A stretch of DNA of 64,000 nt from Antedon mediterranea (taxonomy: Eukaryota > Echinodermata > Crinoidea > Comatulida > Antedonidae): NCBI RefSeq assembly GCF_964355755.1, contig NC_092672.1, forward strand, positions 33,972,501 to 34,036,500, given 5' to 3'. Under the pieces are notes generated by a model. The model had not been told where the DNA came from. It worked only from the letters and a program-made list of their open reading frames with translations, and did not search any database. The translations under genes were made by a program, and so were the position numbers. Below are positions 1 through 15,100 of the stretch, piece after piece (position 1 is the first letter of the stretch; every line of letters starts with the position of its first letter).

Positions 1-140
1 GGTGATGAAATAATGATGCGATGTTGATGATGAAAGAATGATGAAATATTGATGATGAATGATGAAATGATGATGAGATGTTGATGATGAAATGATGAGA
101 TGTTGATGATGAAATAATGATGAGATGTTGATGATGATTT
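1..140 (+). repeat. GATGA-rich microsatellite
   Basis: Repeated GATGATGAAA/GATGTTGATGATG blocks from the window edge to about 140, in the last visible ABCB intron, 34 bases from the splice donor at 168-173. Confidence 0.8.
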
Positions 141-173
141 TAACAATAGGTTAGAACAAAAATATTGGCTAAC

Positions 174-3100
174 CTTCTCACTCTCAGTGTCCAAAGCAGA
201 TGTGGCCTCATCTAGAAGGAGAATCTTTGGGTTCCTTAGCAAAGCCCTAGCAATAGCTACTCGTTGTTTCTGTCCACCAGACAACTGTGTTCCCTTCTCA
301 CCTACAGGCGTGTCATATCCCTACAAAAGATGGTAATAGTTGAAATCATGAATATTTATAAGCCATCCACCAATGAAAGATAAAATCATGAATATTTATA
401 AGCCATTATCCAATGGAAAATCCATAGAGATAAAATCATCAATGTTTATAAGCCATCAACCAATGGAAAACCTAGAGATAAAATCATGAATATTTATAAG
501 CCAGAAACCAATAGGAGACCATACTAACCTCTGGTAGGCTACTGATGAAGTCATGGATGTTTGCCTGCTTAGCAACGCTAATTATTTCGTCCAAGTCTGG
601 CGTATAATCAACGCTATATGCGATGTTGTCGCAAATGGATGAGTTGAACAATACTGGTTCCTGGCTCACAATACTCATTTGTGAACGAAGGAACGACAGG
701 TTTATTTGTTTGACATTGTGCGAATCGACAGTCTGAAATAAAACATATTTGGGTCAATTGGTGGTTTGTTGTTATTGGTTCTAAAGAATAATGTCCAACG
801 TCAATTCATTTGATTTTTAAAATTAAAAAATATTATAAATAAAAAGATATATATAAATCCAAAGGCAAATTACTGAAAAAATGACAATGCTGTGGGTATC
901 AGTGGCTGGATCTCAATGGAGATACAAAAAAAAAGCGAAAAGCTAAATCAAAACGATAAAGTAAACAGCCAGAAAAGTTAGCAGAGCTTTCGGGCAACAC
1001 TAGCCCTTCATCAGTGCAAGATAAAAGATATTATATATATATATATATATATTATATCCAATCTGCAGACAGTACTGTTTCGATCTTCTTAGATCTCGTC
1101 AGTGCAGCTCAGGTTTCGAAGTGAAATGTACCGCAGAACTGGCACAATATATAGGCTGAGCCAGGTATGCGGGACATGGTACACTGATTATGAACACAAA
1201 GAGTGCACAAGCTCAACGAGCGTGCTTTGCAAAATGCTAATAGTATTCACAACAAAAATGCACCGTTTCGAAATAAAGAGTGCTCTACAAAACAACATAC
1301 TATATATGTATATAGAAGAAAGTAGAAAAAATGTATTATTCCAGGGTCTTCCATGAAATTATATTATATAATAATAAATATTAAAAATAATTTAAACTCA
1401 CCACTGATCCTTCTGCTGGGTCATAAAAACGTTCCAGCATCGAAATTAGTGTACTTTTGCCGCATCCGCTAGCTCCGACCAAAGCCAGGGTTTTACCAGA
1501 CGCAACCGTCAGGTCAAGTTTGTGAAGAATGGTTGTATCTGGTCGTGTCGGGTAACTGAACACCAACGAGTCGTATTTGATCTCCCCAACAATTTCCTAA
1601 TTTGAAAAAAGTTACAACAAAACATATAGTCAACATACCAACAATTAATACAGTAAAATCTAAATACTTGAACAGCAGTGTTAACATAGATTCTGATAAT
1701 ACGTTAGTATTAGTTATATCAGAATTTTAAATTTGAATTTACTTACTGGTTTCTGGCCAGATGTTGAGTAGCTGTCAATTTTTGGAACCAGATTAAACAG
1801 CTGTAGCATACGCGCTGTGGATATCTGAGCTTTGGAGAAATCTGGCACGAAGGCAAATGCTTGACCAACGGAGATACCGGCAAAAGCTATCACATGGAAG
1901 ACCCTGGAATAATAAATTTGTTATTGTTATAGTGCGAAAAAATTACAAAACAAATTGTGTTTTTTATGTGTGTAATTCAATTTACAGTCGGGGGAAAATG
2001 ACAAAAGTCTTCCTACTTTCTAGGAGTGTTATCAGATAATCTATATTGTTCTGACAACTCTGTAACATGAACACAGTGCTGATTTTGCCATTTTTCCCCT
2101 AACTGTTTAATTAAGTATTTCCATGTGGAGAGCCTCTCGACGGTTATTCTTATTTATAACTTTTAGGTGATCCTACCTCATTGATTTACTTTGTAGTGTT
2201 TTAATGTCTTACTTTTTACTGTATTTGAAATTTGGTCAAATAAATGAAATGATATGATATATATAGTATGAACAAATTTAGAAATATAATATTATACAGA
2301 TATAATAAATAATTAATATAAAATTAAATAAATAAATATAATAAACTAATATTCTGCTCGGATACAAGAGTGAGGGTACTTACTTAAATACTTCAGTAGC
2401 TGTCATTTCGCCTATTCCTATCAAGTGACCTCCGTAACGGAACGCAATAGCGTACATGACGAACATCATTCCTTGCGAAAATCCGTATGCGAATCCGGAA
2501 ACCAGGGAAGCTTTCATTGATTTTCTTAATACAAAATAACATTTTTAGAAATATACATTATTATTATTTAGTTTATTTATTTATTTTTTTTTTTACAATT
2601 CTACAAAAGTGTTAAAAACATATTGTCGCTAATTTATTTCACAAGAAAGCGCCCTCTTAATTGAATAAGGAAGGGCATTTCTGCTGTACAAATTTGGTAA
2701 AAACTCACTTGTGTGGATTTTCTAGACATTTACTGTATGTTTGTAGCATGTGTTTCTCAAGCGTTAACGATGCTACTGTACGGATATTCTCAATAGACTC
2801 TGAAGCCGTCTGCAAAATAAAAACCAAATTATGGTCAAAATCAATTCAGTATTCTATGTACATTGCGGGATTGCTGAACACATCAGTATCTCAGTAGCTC
2901 CTGTCTACACTATCAACAAAATGTGATGTGCCCATATATGGACATGATGATGTCATATCACTACCATATTTAAGCATATCACTACCATATATGGATATAT
3001 CCCTACCATATATGGATATATCACTACCATATTTAAGCATATCACTACCATATTTAAGCATATCACTACCATATTTGGGCATATCAATACCATATTTGGG

Positions 3101-6100
3101 CATATCACTACCATATTTAAGCGTCTCCTACCTTGCTTGCATCTTCAAGAAGTCCTTCATTCGTCTTTTGGTTGCCAGCGAATGCTTGCATCTCTAACAT
3201 CCCACCAATCATGATCAACGGAACTCCTGCTAGAACTACCAACGACAACTTCCAGCCGTAGACAAACGCCATTATCAGAGCGACAATAAGAGTGACCAAT
3301 GCTTGTACTGTCGTACCAATTCTAATACCTGTGGCCTGATGGGTAAAATTCAAATAATAACGATCATTACATAACGAACATTAATTTAATCGAGTTTAAA
3401 GATGTATTGTCTCCCGTGTATCATTTTATTTTATTGTTTTGTGAGTCGTATACTGGGCCCTCTAGGAAAACATTCTTGTAGTGACAAAGTCAAAATAAAT
3501 AAACAGTGAATTGAATAAAACATACATTCTTCACGTTTGATGCGTCAGTAGCCAAACGATGTGTGAGAGCGCCTGTGCTATGTTTTGGATCATCAAACCA
3601 GCCAATATCCTGAAAAGGTAAGAGATAAAATATTTTTAAAGAAGAAAAAACTCTATATGGAGGTTACTTATACATATTTAAGTCTTTCCACTTAATTATT
3701 TTTTTGCATACACACTAATGTCATATTTACAAATAAATTTTGGATAAATTTTTAAATTATTTTTTTAGAACCTTTCAATATTGTTTTTACTTTTCTGTTG
3801 TTTTAACACTGTTCATGTGTTTTACACTGCAGTATATTATTTTTTTTTTTATTAGACCAATAAAAGATGAATTGAATATTTGATTAGCGCCCTTCTGCGT
3901 ACCCACCTGTCGAAGCATACTTGAGAAAGCTTTGTTACGTAGTCTCATGGTCAAACGTTCCCCAGATACGGAATACATCCAACCCGTCATGACGTTAGAG
4001 ATGCCGATGACGACACCGAGCAGAAGAAACATCAAAGACCAAAACCTGGCCTCCTTTTTCATCTCCTCGTCTTCAAGACCAAACACCTATAAAATTGATA
4101 TTTTTACAAAAGTCTTAAGCAACATCTTTTTTCTTCTTATTTTATAGGATAGGATAGACAGATGCCTTTTTTACTCAAGCTCCTGTGAATACTGTTCCAG
4201 CGAGCTCTGAATAGGAGCTTCAAAGTGCTGGAGAACAGCTTCTTTTTTCTTGGTTATCTTAGGATATTTTATGGATCATTTTTGTGTGTAAAGTACTTTG
4301 TATTAGGTGTATAAGACTCCATTATTACTTTACTTTATTCACATCATCATACATAAATAGTACAATACAATACAATGTATGTGTTTGTGAAAAGGAGCCA
4401 AAAAATAGCTTTCGCTAATCAAGGTTTGACTCCTGTCACAAAAAATAAATTAGTCATAATGCATACATTTTCATCTATCAACAATAATTCAATAAGAAAA
4501 AAACAGCAACTATATGAAAGAAATAACGTAAACAAGGGCTAACATTAATATTTTTGTAAAAGTAAACATTTAACTTCATTTATAAATTTAAATCTAGAAG
4601 AGGTACATTTTATAACTAAGGGTAAATTATTCCAAAGTTGAGCTCCATTAAAAGAAATTCTAAATTTACCAGCATCTGTGCGAGCTTTCGGAATTGCAAA
4701 ATTATATCTATTACTAAATCTGGTACTAGCATTATGTGTAATTAAATAAAAGTATTCCATTGTTTGATGTGGTGTTTTGCCGTTAATTTGGTCATGATCA
4801 AACTTAACTATACTTAATTCGAACAACTTAAAAACGTCTAAAATACCCAGATCTTTAAATAATGGAGAAGATGGAGCCATAAAATCAGAGAAAGTTATAC
4901 ATCTAAGACACATTTTTTGGACAAGTAAAATAGGATAAAGATGGGACTTATACGTGCTACCCCAGACTTCTAAACCATAAGTAATATTTGATTGAATAAA
5001 TGATTTATAAAGCATAAGTAAAATATTACGGGGTACAATATGGCGTAAACTAAACAGAATTCCAGATTTCTTTTTTATCCTATTTTTAATAAAGTTTATA
5101 TGGCTCTTCCATGTGATGTGTTTATCTAATTTAACACCTAAAAACTGAATTTCATTGACTTCTTTAATCATAACATGTTTGTAATAAATATTGTTTGATT
5201 TATTAATAGTTTTATATCGGTTACAAAAAATAATATAATTAGTTTTAACTAAATTAACAGTTAATTTATTAGTGTCAGACCAGTTTGATATTTTTTTTAA
5301 ATGATGATTTACCATAGACAAATCAATATTACTGCCTGCAAAATTGTGATATAAGGTAGTGTCGTCAGCAAATAAACGATATTCAAAAAAACTGGAAGAA
5401 TTTGGTAAATCATTAATATAGATTAGAAAAAGAGTGGGTCCAAGAACCGAGCCTTGTGGAACACCGCATTGAATTGATAACTGATCGGAGCTTTGACCGT
5501 TCGAAAAAACAAATTGGGATCTATTTTTTAAATAATCAGTAAACAAAAGTAACGGTTGCCCTCTAATACCATAATAATATAATTTGGATAACAAAATTTG
5601 GTGATTAATTGTATCGAAGGCTTTAGAAAAATCAATAAATATACCTAATGAAGACTTATTATTATCAACTTGATAAAGAAAATTATTAATTAGATTAATT
5701 AGGGATAATTTTGTACTATATTTTTCACGAAAACCGTACTGGTGTTTGAAGAACAAATTATATTTTTCAAAGAAGATAATAAGTCTGTTATTGATAATTC
5801 TTTCAAAAATTTTACTAAATAAAGGCAAAATGGAAATTGGACGATAATTACCGGGTTTATCTGTATTACCTTTCTTAAATAGAGGTATTACTTTTGCTAC
5901 TTTCAAAGCAGTGGGGAAACGACTACGTGTAAATGATAAATTAATAATGTAGGATAGCGGCATTGCAATGACGTTTGCAGCTATAACAATCAATTTAGCC
6001 GGTAAATCATCATATCCCGCTGATTTTCTAATATCAATACCTTTTAATAAATGAAGAACTTCGTCATAACATGTAGGGTTTAAAAAGAAAGATTTGTCTG

Positions 6101-9100
6101 AAGCATTTGTCAAAAAATCAGAATACATTGATGTAGATGCAATTTTCTCTGCAAGGTTGGGACCGATGTTAGTGAAATACTGATTAAAGGTATTTACAAT
6201 TTTTTCGGGAGTATCCTGAACTATTTCATTACCATTATCGTGTTTAATTATTAATTTTTCAGGTAGGTTGTGATTAGATTTGTTTTTCCCAAGAAGATTA
6301 TTGATAGTTTGCCATGTTTTCGAGGAATTATTCTGGTTGTGTAAAAATAAAGTAGTATAGTAATTTCTTTTAGCTACTCTAAGTACTTTTGTTAACGTAT
6401 TTCTATACTTCTTATATATGGTTACTTTACTAATTTCATGTCCTGATTTAATCACCTTTGAATACAACTTATATTTTTTATTAATTGATTTTTTAATTGA
6501 TTTGGTAATCCATGGTTTGTTTTTTGTTTTTGTTTTTGAAGATCTTTCTACCATTGGGGCATGAATATTACAATAATCACTAAATAATGAAACAAATAAC
6601 TCGTATGCTTCATCAACCTCATTACAAGAGTAAATTGCATCCCAAGAAATAAGAGATAGTTCATCAATAAATCTTTGTTCATCAAAATATTTGTAGTTTC
6701 TATACTTAATTTTACCCTTAACGTTTCCTGTATACTTCGTGTTAGCAAATATTGCAAAGGTAGGTAAATGGTCTGAAATATCACATGCGATTGTACCAGA
6801 ATGTATTGAATTACTAACAATATTAGTATAGATATGATCTATGATTGTCGATGACGTTTTCGTAATCCTTGTAGGAACGGTTATGATTTGATTTAAATTA
6901 ATACAAGTTAAGGCTGTAGAAAATTCATCTATCGACTTATCATCGTCCGATTTGGACAGATCAATATTAAAGTCTCCTAGCAGAATACATTGATGTTTAT
7001 CTATTTTAATAGAATTAAGAACATTTATTAACCCGTTGTGAAATTCATGTATACTAGTGTTTGGCTTTCTATAAATAACACTTACAATAATAAAGTTATT
7101 ACCATCTGAAACCTCTAACCACAAAGATTCAGTATTTGGAACAGTATAGGGAAGAACTTTATATTTAATTGAAGAGTGAATATATGCAGCAACCCCGCCG
7201 CCTCTACTATTTTCCCGACAGTTATGTTCAAGAGAATAAGAATTTAAATGCAATAATTCTGGATTGTCTATTTTCCATGTCTCTGAAACTCCAATAATTT
7301 TAAATTTTCCTATCAGTGTGTCTTCATAGAGCAAACGAGTTTCTTCAAAATTTTTTTTAAGGGAACGAGCGTTTATGTGTGTTACAGTGAATGCATGATT
7401 AAACACAGTGCTGTAAGACGCATTAAATGCAGACGGTGTTACTGCATTTTTCACACTTTTGTTATTTAAATTAATGTAAAGGTCCTCCTCAAGATAGGAA
7501 TCTATAAAATCCTGCATACCAGGTTACTTGCATATCTAACTAAAGTAACGTAAGCCCAACTGAAACAAAGACTAAAATAAATACACAAATACAAACATTT
7601 TTTCAAAAACGTCATTATAAGAAAAAAAAAAAGTTTATTTCTTCAATACAATGAGTGGAAACACGGTAGTCCTCTCACCGCCAACAAAAATTAATCTCAG
7701 TACAGTATATGTCTAAGTCTACTTCTTGGTCTCACTTACTTCATTAGGGTACACTCTCTTTAGTTTACCATCAATACCCTTTATTAACATGTATGCTGGA
7801 ACAGTAAAGGGGATTATAGCAAACTGTCCTCTTTTTCGTATTTTAATTAAATCAGCTCTTAGTTTTGCCCTATCCGCTCTAACTGAAGCGGATACATCGT
7901 CGGTAACAAACACCGTGTTTTCATGGTAGAGTATTTACCTTTCAATGCTTTCGGCGCTGAGCGAAGAACTAATTCCCTATCCGTGTACCGAAGGAGTTTT
8001 ACATGTATAGGGCGTGGCGATGATCTGGTAGCGGCTGCAGCAGAGGCTAATTTTCCCATGGGGCTACGATGCGCTCGTTCAACTTCTATTTCTTTATCAA
8101 TTTTTAAAATCGATTTAACTATATCTAAAAATACTTCAGTACAGTCCAAAGAGTTTTCCAAGCCTTCACACACACCCCATAGAACAATATTATTTCGTCT
8201 AGATCTGTTTTCCAAATCATCACACCTTTTTTCTAGCTTCAGTAGCGTATCCTTGTTGACACAATTTTCAACTTTACTTTTAGTTTCATCTAGATCGTTT
8301 ATTAAAGTGTTAACTCCTACCTCGAGTTGGTTAGTAATATCCTTGATTTCATTCTGATCCTTTTCCAATTGCTTTTGTTTTTCTTCTATAGTAGACAGCC
8401 TGATTGCAATACCTTGTAAAAGTTCTTCTATGTTGTCCAGCTTACTTAATTTGCATAATATTTGTTCACCTTTATCTCCAATTCCAGTGGTAGTTGTTTC
8501 TTCTACTTCTTTATTTCTTTGAGACTTTCTTTCAGGCTTTTTATCCTTTTTGTCATTCATTATGTCGTCTTTAATAAATTTCCTAAGCTTAAATAAGCTT
8601 AAATAACTGTGACAAATAATAAAAACTAGCTTGGCGCCGAGGAGGACGGGAGCGGTTTTACAACACGTCTGCACTCAACAGTTGCATGTCTATAATTATC
8701 ATTATCAAAACATAAAGACTACAAGAATTGTAACCATTGTTAGAGCTATGAGTCACCACAAAAGACAATTGACCAAGTAAAATACATTAAATGTTATGTT
8801 ACTTTATATGAAATTCTTATAATTTATAAATTTACTAGGATAGCCCAGGTATAATCACAGACGTTTTTTAATGGGGGAAAAGAAACTTAGAGGAAAACAG
8901 AAAAAGATGTTTATACAGTTTTCAGAGTTACTGCTCAGGTACAAATATTTGTAAACCTAAAACCACTAAAGTTCTTGTAGGGCATGGCATGTGAAGAAGA
9001 TATGTGATAACTTTAAAAATTCCTCTCAACTTACGTTGATGAATTCGGCAAAGAAGAACGCCCATACAGGCCAGACAACGCCTTGAGCCGACGCCCAGAA

Positions 9101-12100
9101 GCATCCATTAATGATATACAAAGTCTCTGGTGAATTTAATCGCAGTATGTCCATATACTTCACTTCTGGCGCTGGTTCCTAGGAGATAATAATAAAAATA
9201 ATACTTGTACAGTGTTTTCAGTTTAAAAAATCAAGCTACATTGAAATATTTAGTAGATAAAAGATAACTGGTCCCTTTTTCCCTTTTTTTACTGATTTTA
9301 TATATTTTTTATTCTTGTAAATAAATCATTGTGATAAATCAGACTAGACTAATCAGATGATTATATTTCAATTCATTTTTGTATATATTATTAATATTCT
9401 CTTTATGTCATGTATTGTATCTTGTATTAAATGTTGATTAATAAATATTGTTATAATTGTATTTTGCAGGGACACTCTTGTGTTATAGCGCATTGTTGCT
9501 GTCGCAGCCCCTTGACCGATTGTGTCGAATAAATAAATAAATAAAAAATGAAATCGGACAAGAATTCAAATCTGTGGTATATAATGATATCTATATCTGA
9601 TTTTGTTGTATTAGTGATCGTCGTTGTTTTGTACGAGTTCTTGATTGTTATTATGTTTTTTATTTTTATTTTTATTTGTTTAGTAATTAGTAAGTGCCAT
9701 AATAGTATTGCTATTGTTTATTTATCAAATGTTAAATTGTTAAAAATATACTATATTTAAGGTTTTGGCTGCCACTGTATTCTAACGTTTTTGGAAATAA
9801 ATATACCATGAATATAAATACGAGTTATATTTATCAATTGATATAAAATTCAAAATAAATTTATCTGGTAATATTTATTTTGCCTTAATTAAATAAAATA
9901 AATAAGCAAATAAGTAAATGCTTACATCTTCCAATTCTAATTCTTCTAAATTGGGTTCTTTTTCCTTCTTTCCCGACTTGTTACCCTTCTCTGAATGTGT
10001 TGATCGTACAGACATCTGCCGGCTGATTTGAGTTGATATTTGCCGTTTGATTAACGGTGATTTTGGTTCGTTGGTAGCAACCTCCCCAGCATTCAGTGCT
10101 ACATAAAAACAAAATTAGGTTTTGTATAAAGCTCTGTCTACAGTATCAAACTTTATGTGACAAAAAAATGTGATGTGGCCATATATGATGTCACATCACT
10201 ATCATATTTGGACATATCACTACCATATTTGGACATATCACTACCATATTTGGACATATCACTACCATATTTGGACATATCACTACCATATTTGGACATA
10301 TCACTACCATATTTGGACATACCACTACCATAATTGGGCACATCTATTCTATTCATCTATACATTTATTATCAACAGTTTCAATAACTTTATTTATTTAG
10401 TGTACATTCAACAGTGTAAACACCAATTACAGGATGAAATATACATATTATTGAACATAAATTGAATAATTAAGAAAATAAATAACTGCCTCGTGAGGAC
10501 CCTGAGCTAACAACAAAGAGGTAATGCATAATGCAAAATCAAAATAATAGTTATAAGCCCACAAGCTTAAAAATGAATTAAAAAATCCTATATGACTATT
10601 TGACCCCACTCCCTGCGTTATTTCAATCCCACAATACCTTCCTCTTCTTCCTGTTGTCGTAGCATCTGCAGAGTAACCAATTGAGCATAAACGCCATTCT
10701 TTGCCATCAACTCATCATGTGATCCGCTTTCAGCTACACTGCCTTCGTCAATAGCGTAAATGACATCAGCATTCTTGATAGTGGATAGTCGATGGGCAAT
10801 CACAAGCGTTGTACGGCCAACTTGAGCCTGGAAATTAAAAACAAAATCAAGGTGTTGAAATTACTAAAGAACTAGAAAATACTGTGATAAAATAAAGATT
10901 TGGTAATTGGGTCTGCAGTGTCAGTGTGTGTATTATTACTCAAAAAAAAAAGAAAAAGCAGGAAACTTCATGAATATTAATTAAGATATAAACTAAGGTA
11001 ATTGAGTAATACATCCAACTCTCCCAATACACCCTTTGGCTGCCCAAATATTTCTGGTTGCCCAAATATTTCTGGTTTTCCAGAAAGGCTTTCTGGTTTT
11101 TCAGAATGTGTTTTTAATGGTAAAAAGGAATTTGGCTTTTGGGAGAGTTTCCGGTTTTCAGAGAGTCCGGTATTGGGAGAGTTGACTGTATATACAAAAT
11201 ATAAAAAAAGGATAACGTAAGTATACTCTACATTATCAAGGGCCTCCTGGACAACCCTCTCACTCTCGGAATCAAGAGCTGACGTAGCTTCATCCAGTAG
11301 GAGGATCTTTGGGTTCCGGATCAGCGCTCTTGCAATGGCAACTCTCTGCTTCTGTCCACCAGACAGCTGGGTGCCTCGTTCACCGGCCAGAGTGTCGTAC
11401 CCCTATGAAAAAATGTCAAATAAATCAGCATACACAAACAATACATTTGTCCGAACAAAATTATACTAATTAAGAATGTTTATTTATTGGTAAGAATATT
11501 TCCTAAGTTGATTATAGTAACTGCTCTATTTTAACAAGGTATGATCCAAGTTAAATGCCGAAGGAGAGGTTCTACTGTATAAAATAACAAATCTTTGCAG
11601 CAGTACCTTAGGTAGTTTAGAAATAAAATCATGCGCATTTGCCGACTTTGCTGCAGCGATTACATCCTCCTTTGTGACGCCCTCACGACCGAAAGCAATG
11701 TTCTCAAAAATGGTGGTGGCGAAAAGAACCGGCTCCTGGCTGACAACTCCGATGCAGTCTTTTCTCAACCAGTTGATATTAAGATCTGTGATGTTATTCC
11801 CATCAATCAGGATCTGCGAAAAAAATAATGAATGTTTATGGATGGTGAGAAAATGAATGAAAAGATTGACTGCTCTATTTAATGATTCGTTATTAACCAG
11901 TGCTTTAAACTCTGTCTACACTATCAAACTATTTGATAGGAGAATATGTACATATAAAGGATTGTTGGTATTTGTCACAGCCAGACATAAGATCAAAGAC
12001 CTGTTTCTATCTTGGCAAGGCGAGCACAGTGTCCTGTTGTTAGATTGATTATATTGGTCATACACTGAGAGTGGTGCAGATATTTTATATATTAAATATT

Positions 12101-15100
12101 TTAAGCTCCACTCACCTCTCCACCCGCAATATTATAAAATCGTTGTAGCAATGCAACTGTTGTTGATTTCCCACAACCACTTGCACCAACAAGCGCCACC
12201 ATTTGACCACTTTTGATATTCAAATTCAGACCTTTTAAAACTTCTACTTCACTGCGTGTTGGGTACGAGAATTTCACGTTACGGAATTCAATATTACCGT
12301 CGACAGTTTTCGGTTTTTTACCTTCTTCTGAGTATGTATCGATCTCTGGTTCGTTGTCGATGATATTATAAAGTACAGATGCGGCCCCCATTGCTGTGGC
12401 AACGTTGCTAACATTCGGAGCGATGGTACCGATGGCAAATGAACCAATCAGAACGCTGAAAAACACTACAAGCACGTCACCTCCTGTGATCTTTCCATCT
12501 ATGATCATTCGTGGTCCGTACCAGAAAGCGAGGGCGTACGCACAAAACATGATAAACATAGTAACCCCCATTGCAACCCCAGTCAGTATACCTTTCTTGA
12601 TCCCAATGGACTTGGCTTTATCAAGCTCCGTTGAATATCTGCAAAAGAAAATAAAAGATACAAATAAAAAGAACAGGAAAAATTTTAGAAACAGATTCAT
12701 CAATCAAAGTAATTGATTGATTATTGACATTAAAATGGCATATTTAACAAAAACAAATTTCACTTACCACCATAATGAAAAACAACTGTTAAATGTTGAT
12801 TATGTTTTTTTTTAATAAACAAAAATGTACTACTACTATACAATGTAGAGCATACTACAGCTGACACAACACCTTGACCATGTTAAATAAATTACACAAA
12901 CCAAAAGTGGTGTTGTTAGTCTATGACTGCTAGCTTATCTGGATAAACCGACATTGACCTATTCTCTCCAAGAAGAGAGCTACAACTTGAATATATAGAA
13001 AAATTATAAACACCCTTGTCAGATAATGGTACATTTCATGGGAACATCCAAACCAAACACATCACACAAAATAAACTACACACCTGACTTTTTCTTTTTC
13101 CTCTCCACCGAATGCTACCACTGTCCTGATGCAGGACAGCACCTCTTCCGCCACGCTTCCAGCTTTTGCATATGAATCTTGTTCTTTCTTTGCAAACTCT
13201 GTCACAATCTGTAAACAAAAAACAATAATTACAATGCAAAGACACTTTATTTGTCTTTTATTATTCTTGTTTTATTTATCTATGCATAAAAATCTTTAAA
13301 ATACTCAAAAAAATTGTATTTGGAGCTTGGACAAAGATAAAAAAAAATACAAAAAAACAAAAAAAATACAATATATGTACAGTAAATACAATATATGTAC
13401 AGTATATACAATATATGTACAGTATACATACAGTATATGTACAGACAGTATACATACAGTATATGTACAGACAGTATACATACAGTATATGTACAGTATA
13501 TCATACAGTATACATACAGTATATGTACAGTATACATACAGTATATGTACAGTATGCATACAGTATATGTACAGTATACATACAGTATATGTACAGAATA
13601 CATACAGTATATGTACAGTATACATACAGTATATGTACAGTATATGTACAGTATACATACAGTATACATACAGTATACATATAGTATATGTACCAGTATA
13701 TAATACAGTATACGCACAGTATATGATGGGCTTATTGACAATTCCTCTAAACTGACATATTAAAAATTGTGAAATCATTATAAGAATAATTCATTCATCC
13801 TAAACATACATTATCATTTCAAAATAATATAGATTATTCCACTTATGGAATTTATGGTTGAACTTTTGAACAAACTTTTATTTATTTATTTTTTGCTTGT
13901 ATTATTTGAGGTAACTGCAGTCTAACTTATTTGTATTCATCTATTTATATATTGTTGATTGTGTTGTCTATAGTTTAAATATTCTTTATTGTGTAATACA
14001 TATGCAATTCATTCAGCCATGTGCTTCCATGTATGTACTTTTAAATGAGAATTTTTGAATAAAATATACCTAATAAGATATATCATGGTAGAGAGGAATG
14101 TTTGGCTTTAATATATTTAAAATAACACCAAGATTTTGTGTCGTAAGCTTGCAGTTATTTGTCTACAAACTACACATTTACTTACTTTAGTTATGAGACT
14201 TCCACAAATAGCTAACAGGGGAGTCAATGACATCATTACCAGAGTTAGCTCCCAGCTTTTGTAAAATCCAAGTGAAAAACCTATAAAAATGAAATATTGA
14301 TATTTAAACAAGTATAATTCAACATGGAGCTTATAGCATTTAATAAGCAATTAGACTGGGTTAGCAAGTCACTCACAGCCTGACACAGAGGTACCATAAT
14401 TTCAGAGTGTCTGTCACTTATGCCAGCAGGTAATTGTCTAGGCTTGCAATACACAAATCTAATTTCAACATTTAACATTACCAAATGTCAATTTTAATTA
14501 ATTCTCCTGGCCATTATTATTTAGTTTCCCAATAGATTTGTCAATAAATAGGAACACATTTGTGACCTTTGACACCTGTCTGAACATTATCTCAATGCTT
14601 TAAAAATGCTCACCAGCTAGAAACTGGCCAACATACTGCATGGTGAGTCCAAACTTATCTCCAATGCCTTCCCTGATCCGTTCAATATCACTGAAATAAC
14701 AAGATGAAAATGGTGTAAATAAAAGAAAAACATTTTGGCACACATGTCGTCATACCTATACTTCAACTGTGGTTCTACATTAAAAAAAGAAAATAACAGG
14801 GACTGGCAAATATAATTAAAATAATAGTTTAAAGCTCTGTCTACACTATCAAACTAGTGCGATGTGCCCAAATATGGTAGTGATATACACAAATATGGTT
14901 GAGATAACATCATCACATTATCATATGTTGAAGAAAATATTTTAATTATTTTATTAATTTTAAATTGTAAAGCAGAAAGTAAATGTGGATTTCTACTTAC
15001 TCCGACAATCTGGTGTTAAGTTCTCCGCTTGGATGAGCATCGAACCATCCGATATCTTGTCGTAAGATGGCTTTGAAAAACGCTTTTCTTATTTTGTTGA

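Larger units (their letters stand above)
4320..8690 (-). mobile_element. Near full-length non-LTR retrotransposon (CR1/jockey-superfamily LINE) in an ABCB intron
   Basis: An ORF1 with coiled coil and an ORF2 with endonuclease plus reverse transcriptase sit in tandem, antisense in the window and in the same sense as the host gene. The 5' end is GC-rich around 8630-8690. The 3' UTR after the ORF2 stop at 4545 ends near 4320 in a short AAAGT-type repeat. No clear target-site duplication was found by eye, so the ends are approximate. No RNase H or LTR is visible. The clade was judged only from motif spelling. Confidence 0.9.

Noticed and set aside
2891-3197. ORFs on both strands at 2.9-3.2 kb and 10.15-10.4 kb
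   Set aside because: They are the 21-bp units of MITE-A read as 7-residue repeats (SLPYLSI, DMSKYGS); the period of 21 keeps frames open.
13280-13778. Five overlapping 90-157 codon ORFs
   Set aside because: Produced by the self-complementary microsatellite; low-complexity Tyr/Ile/Cys/Val peptides on both strands.
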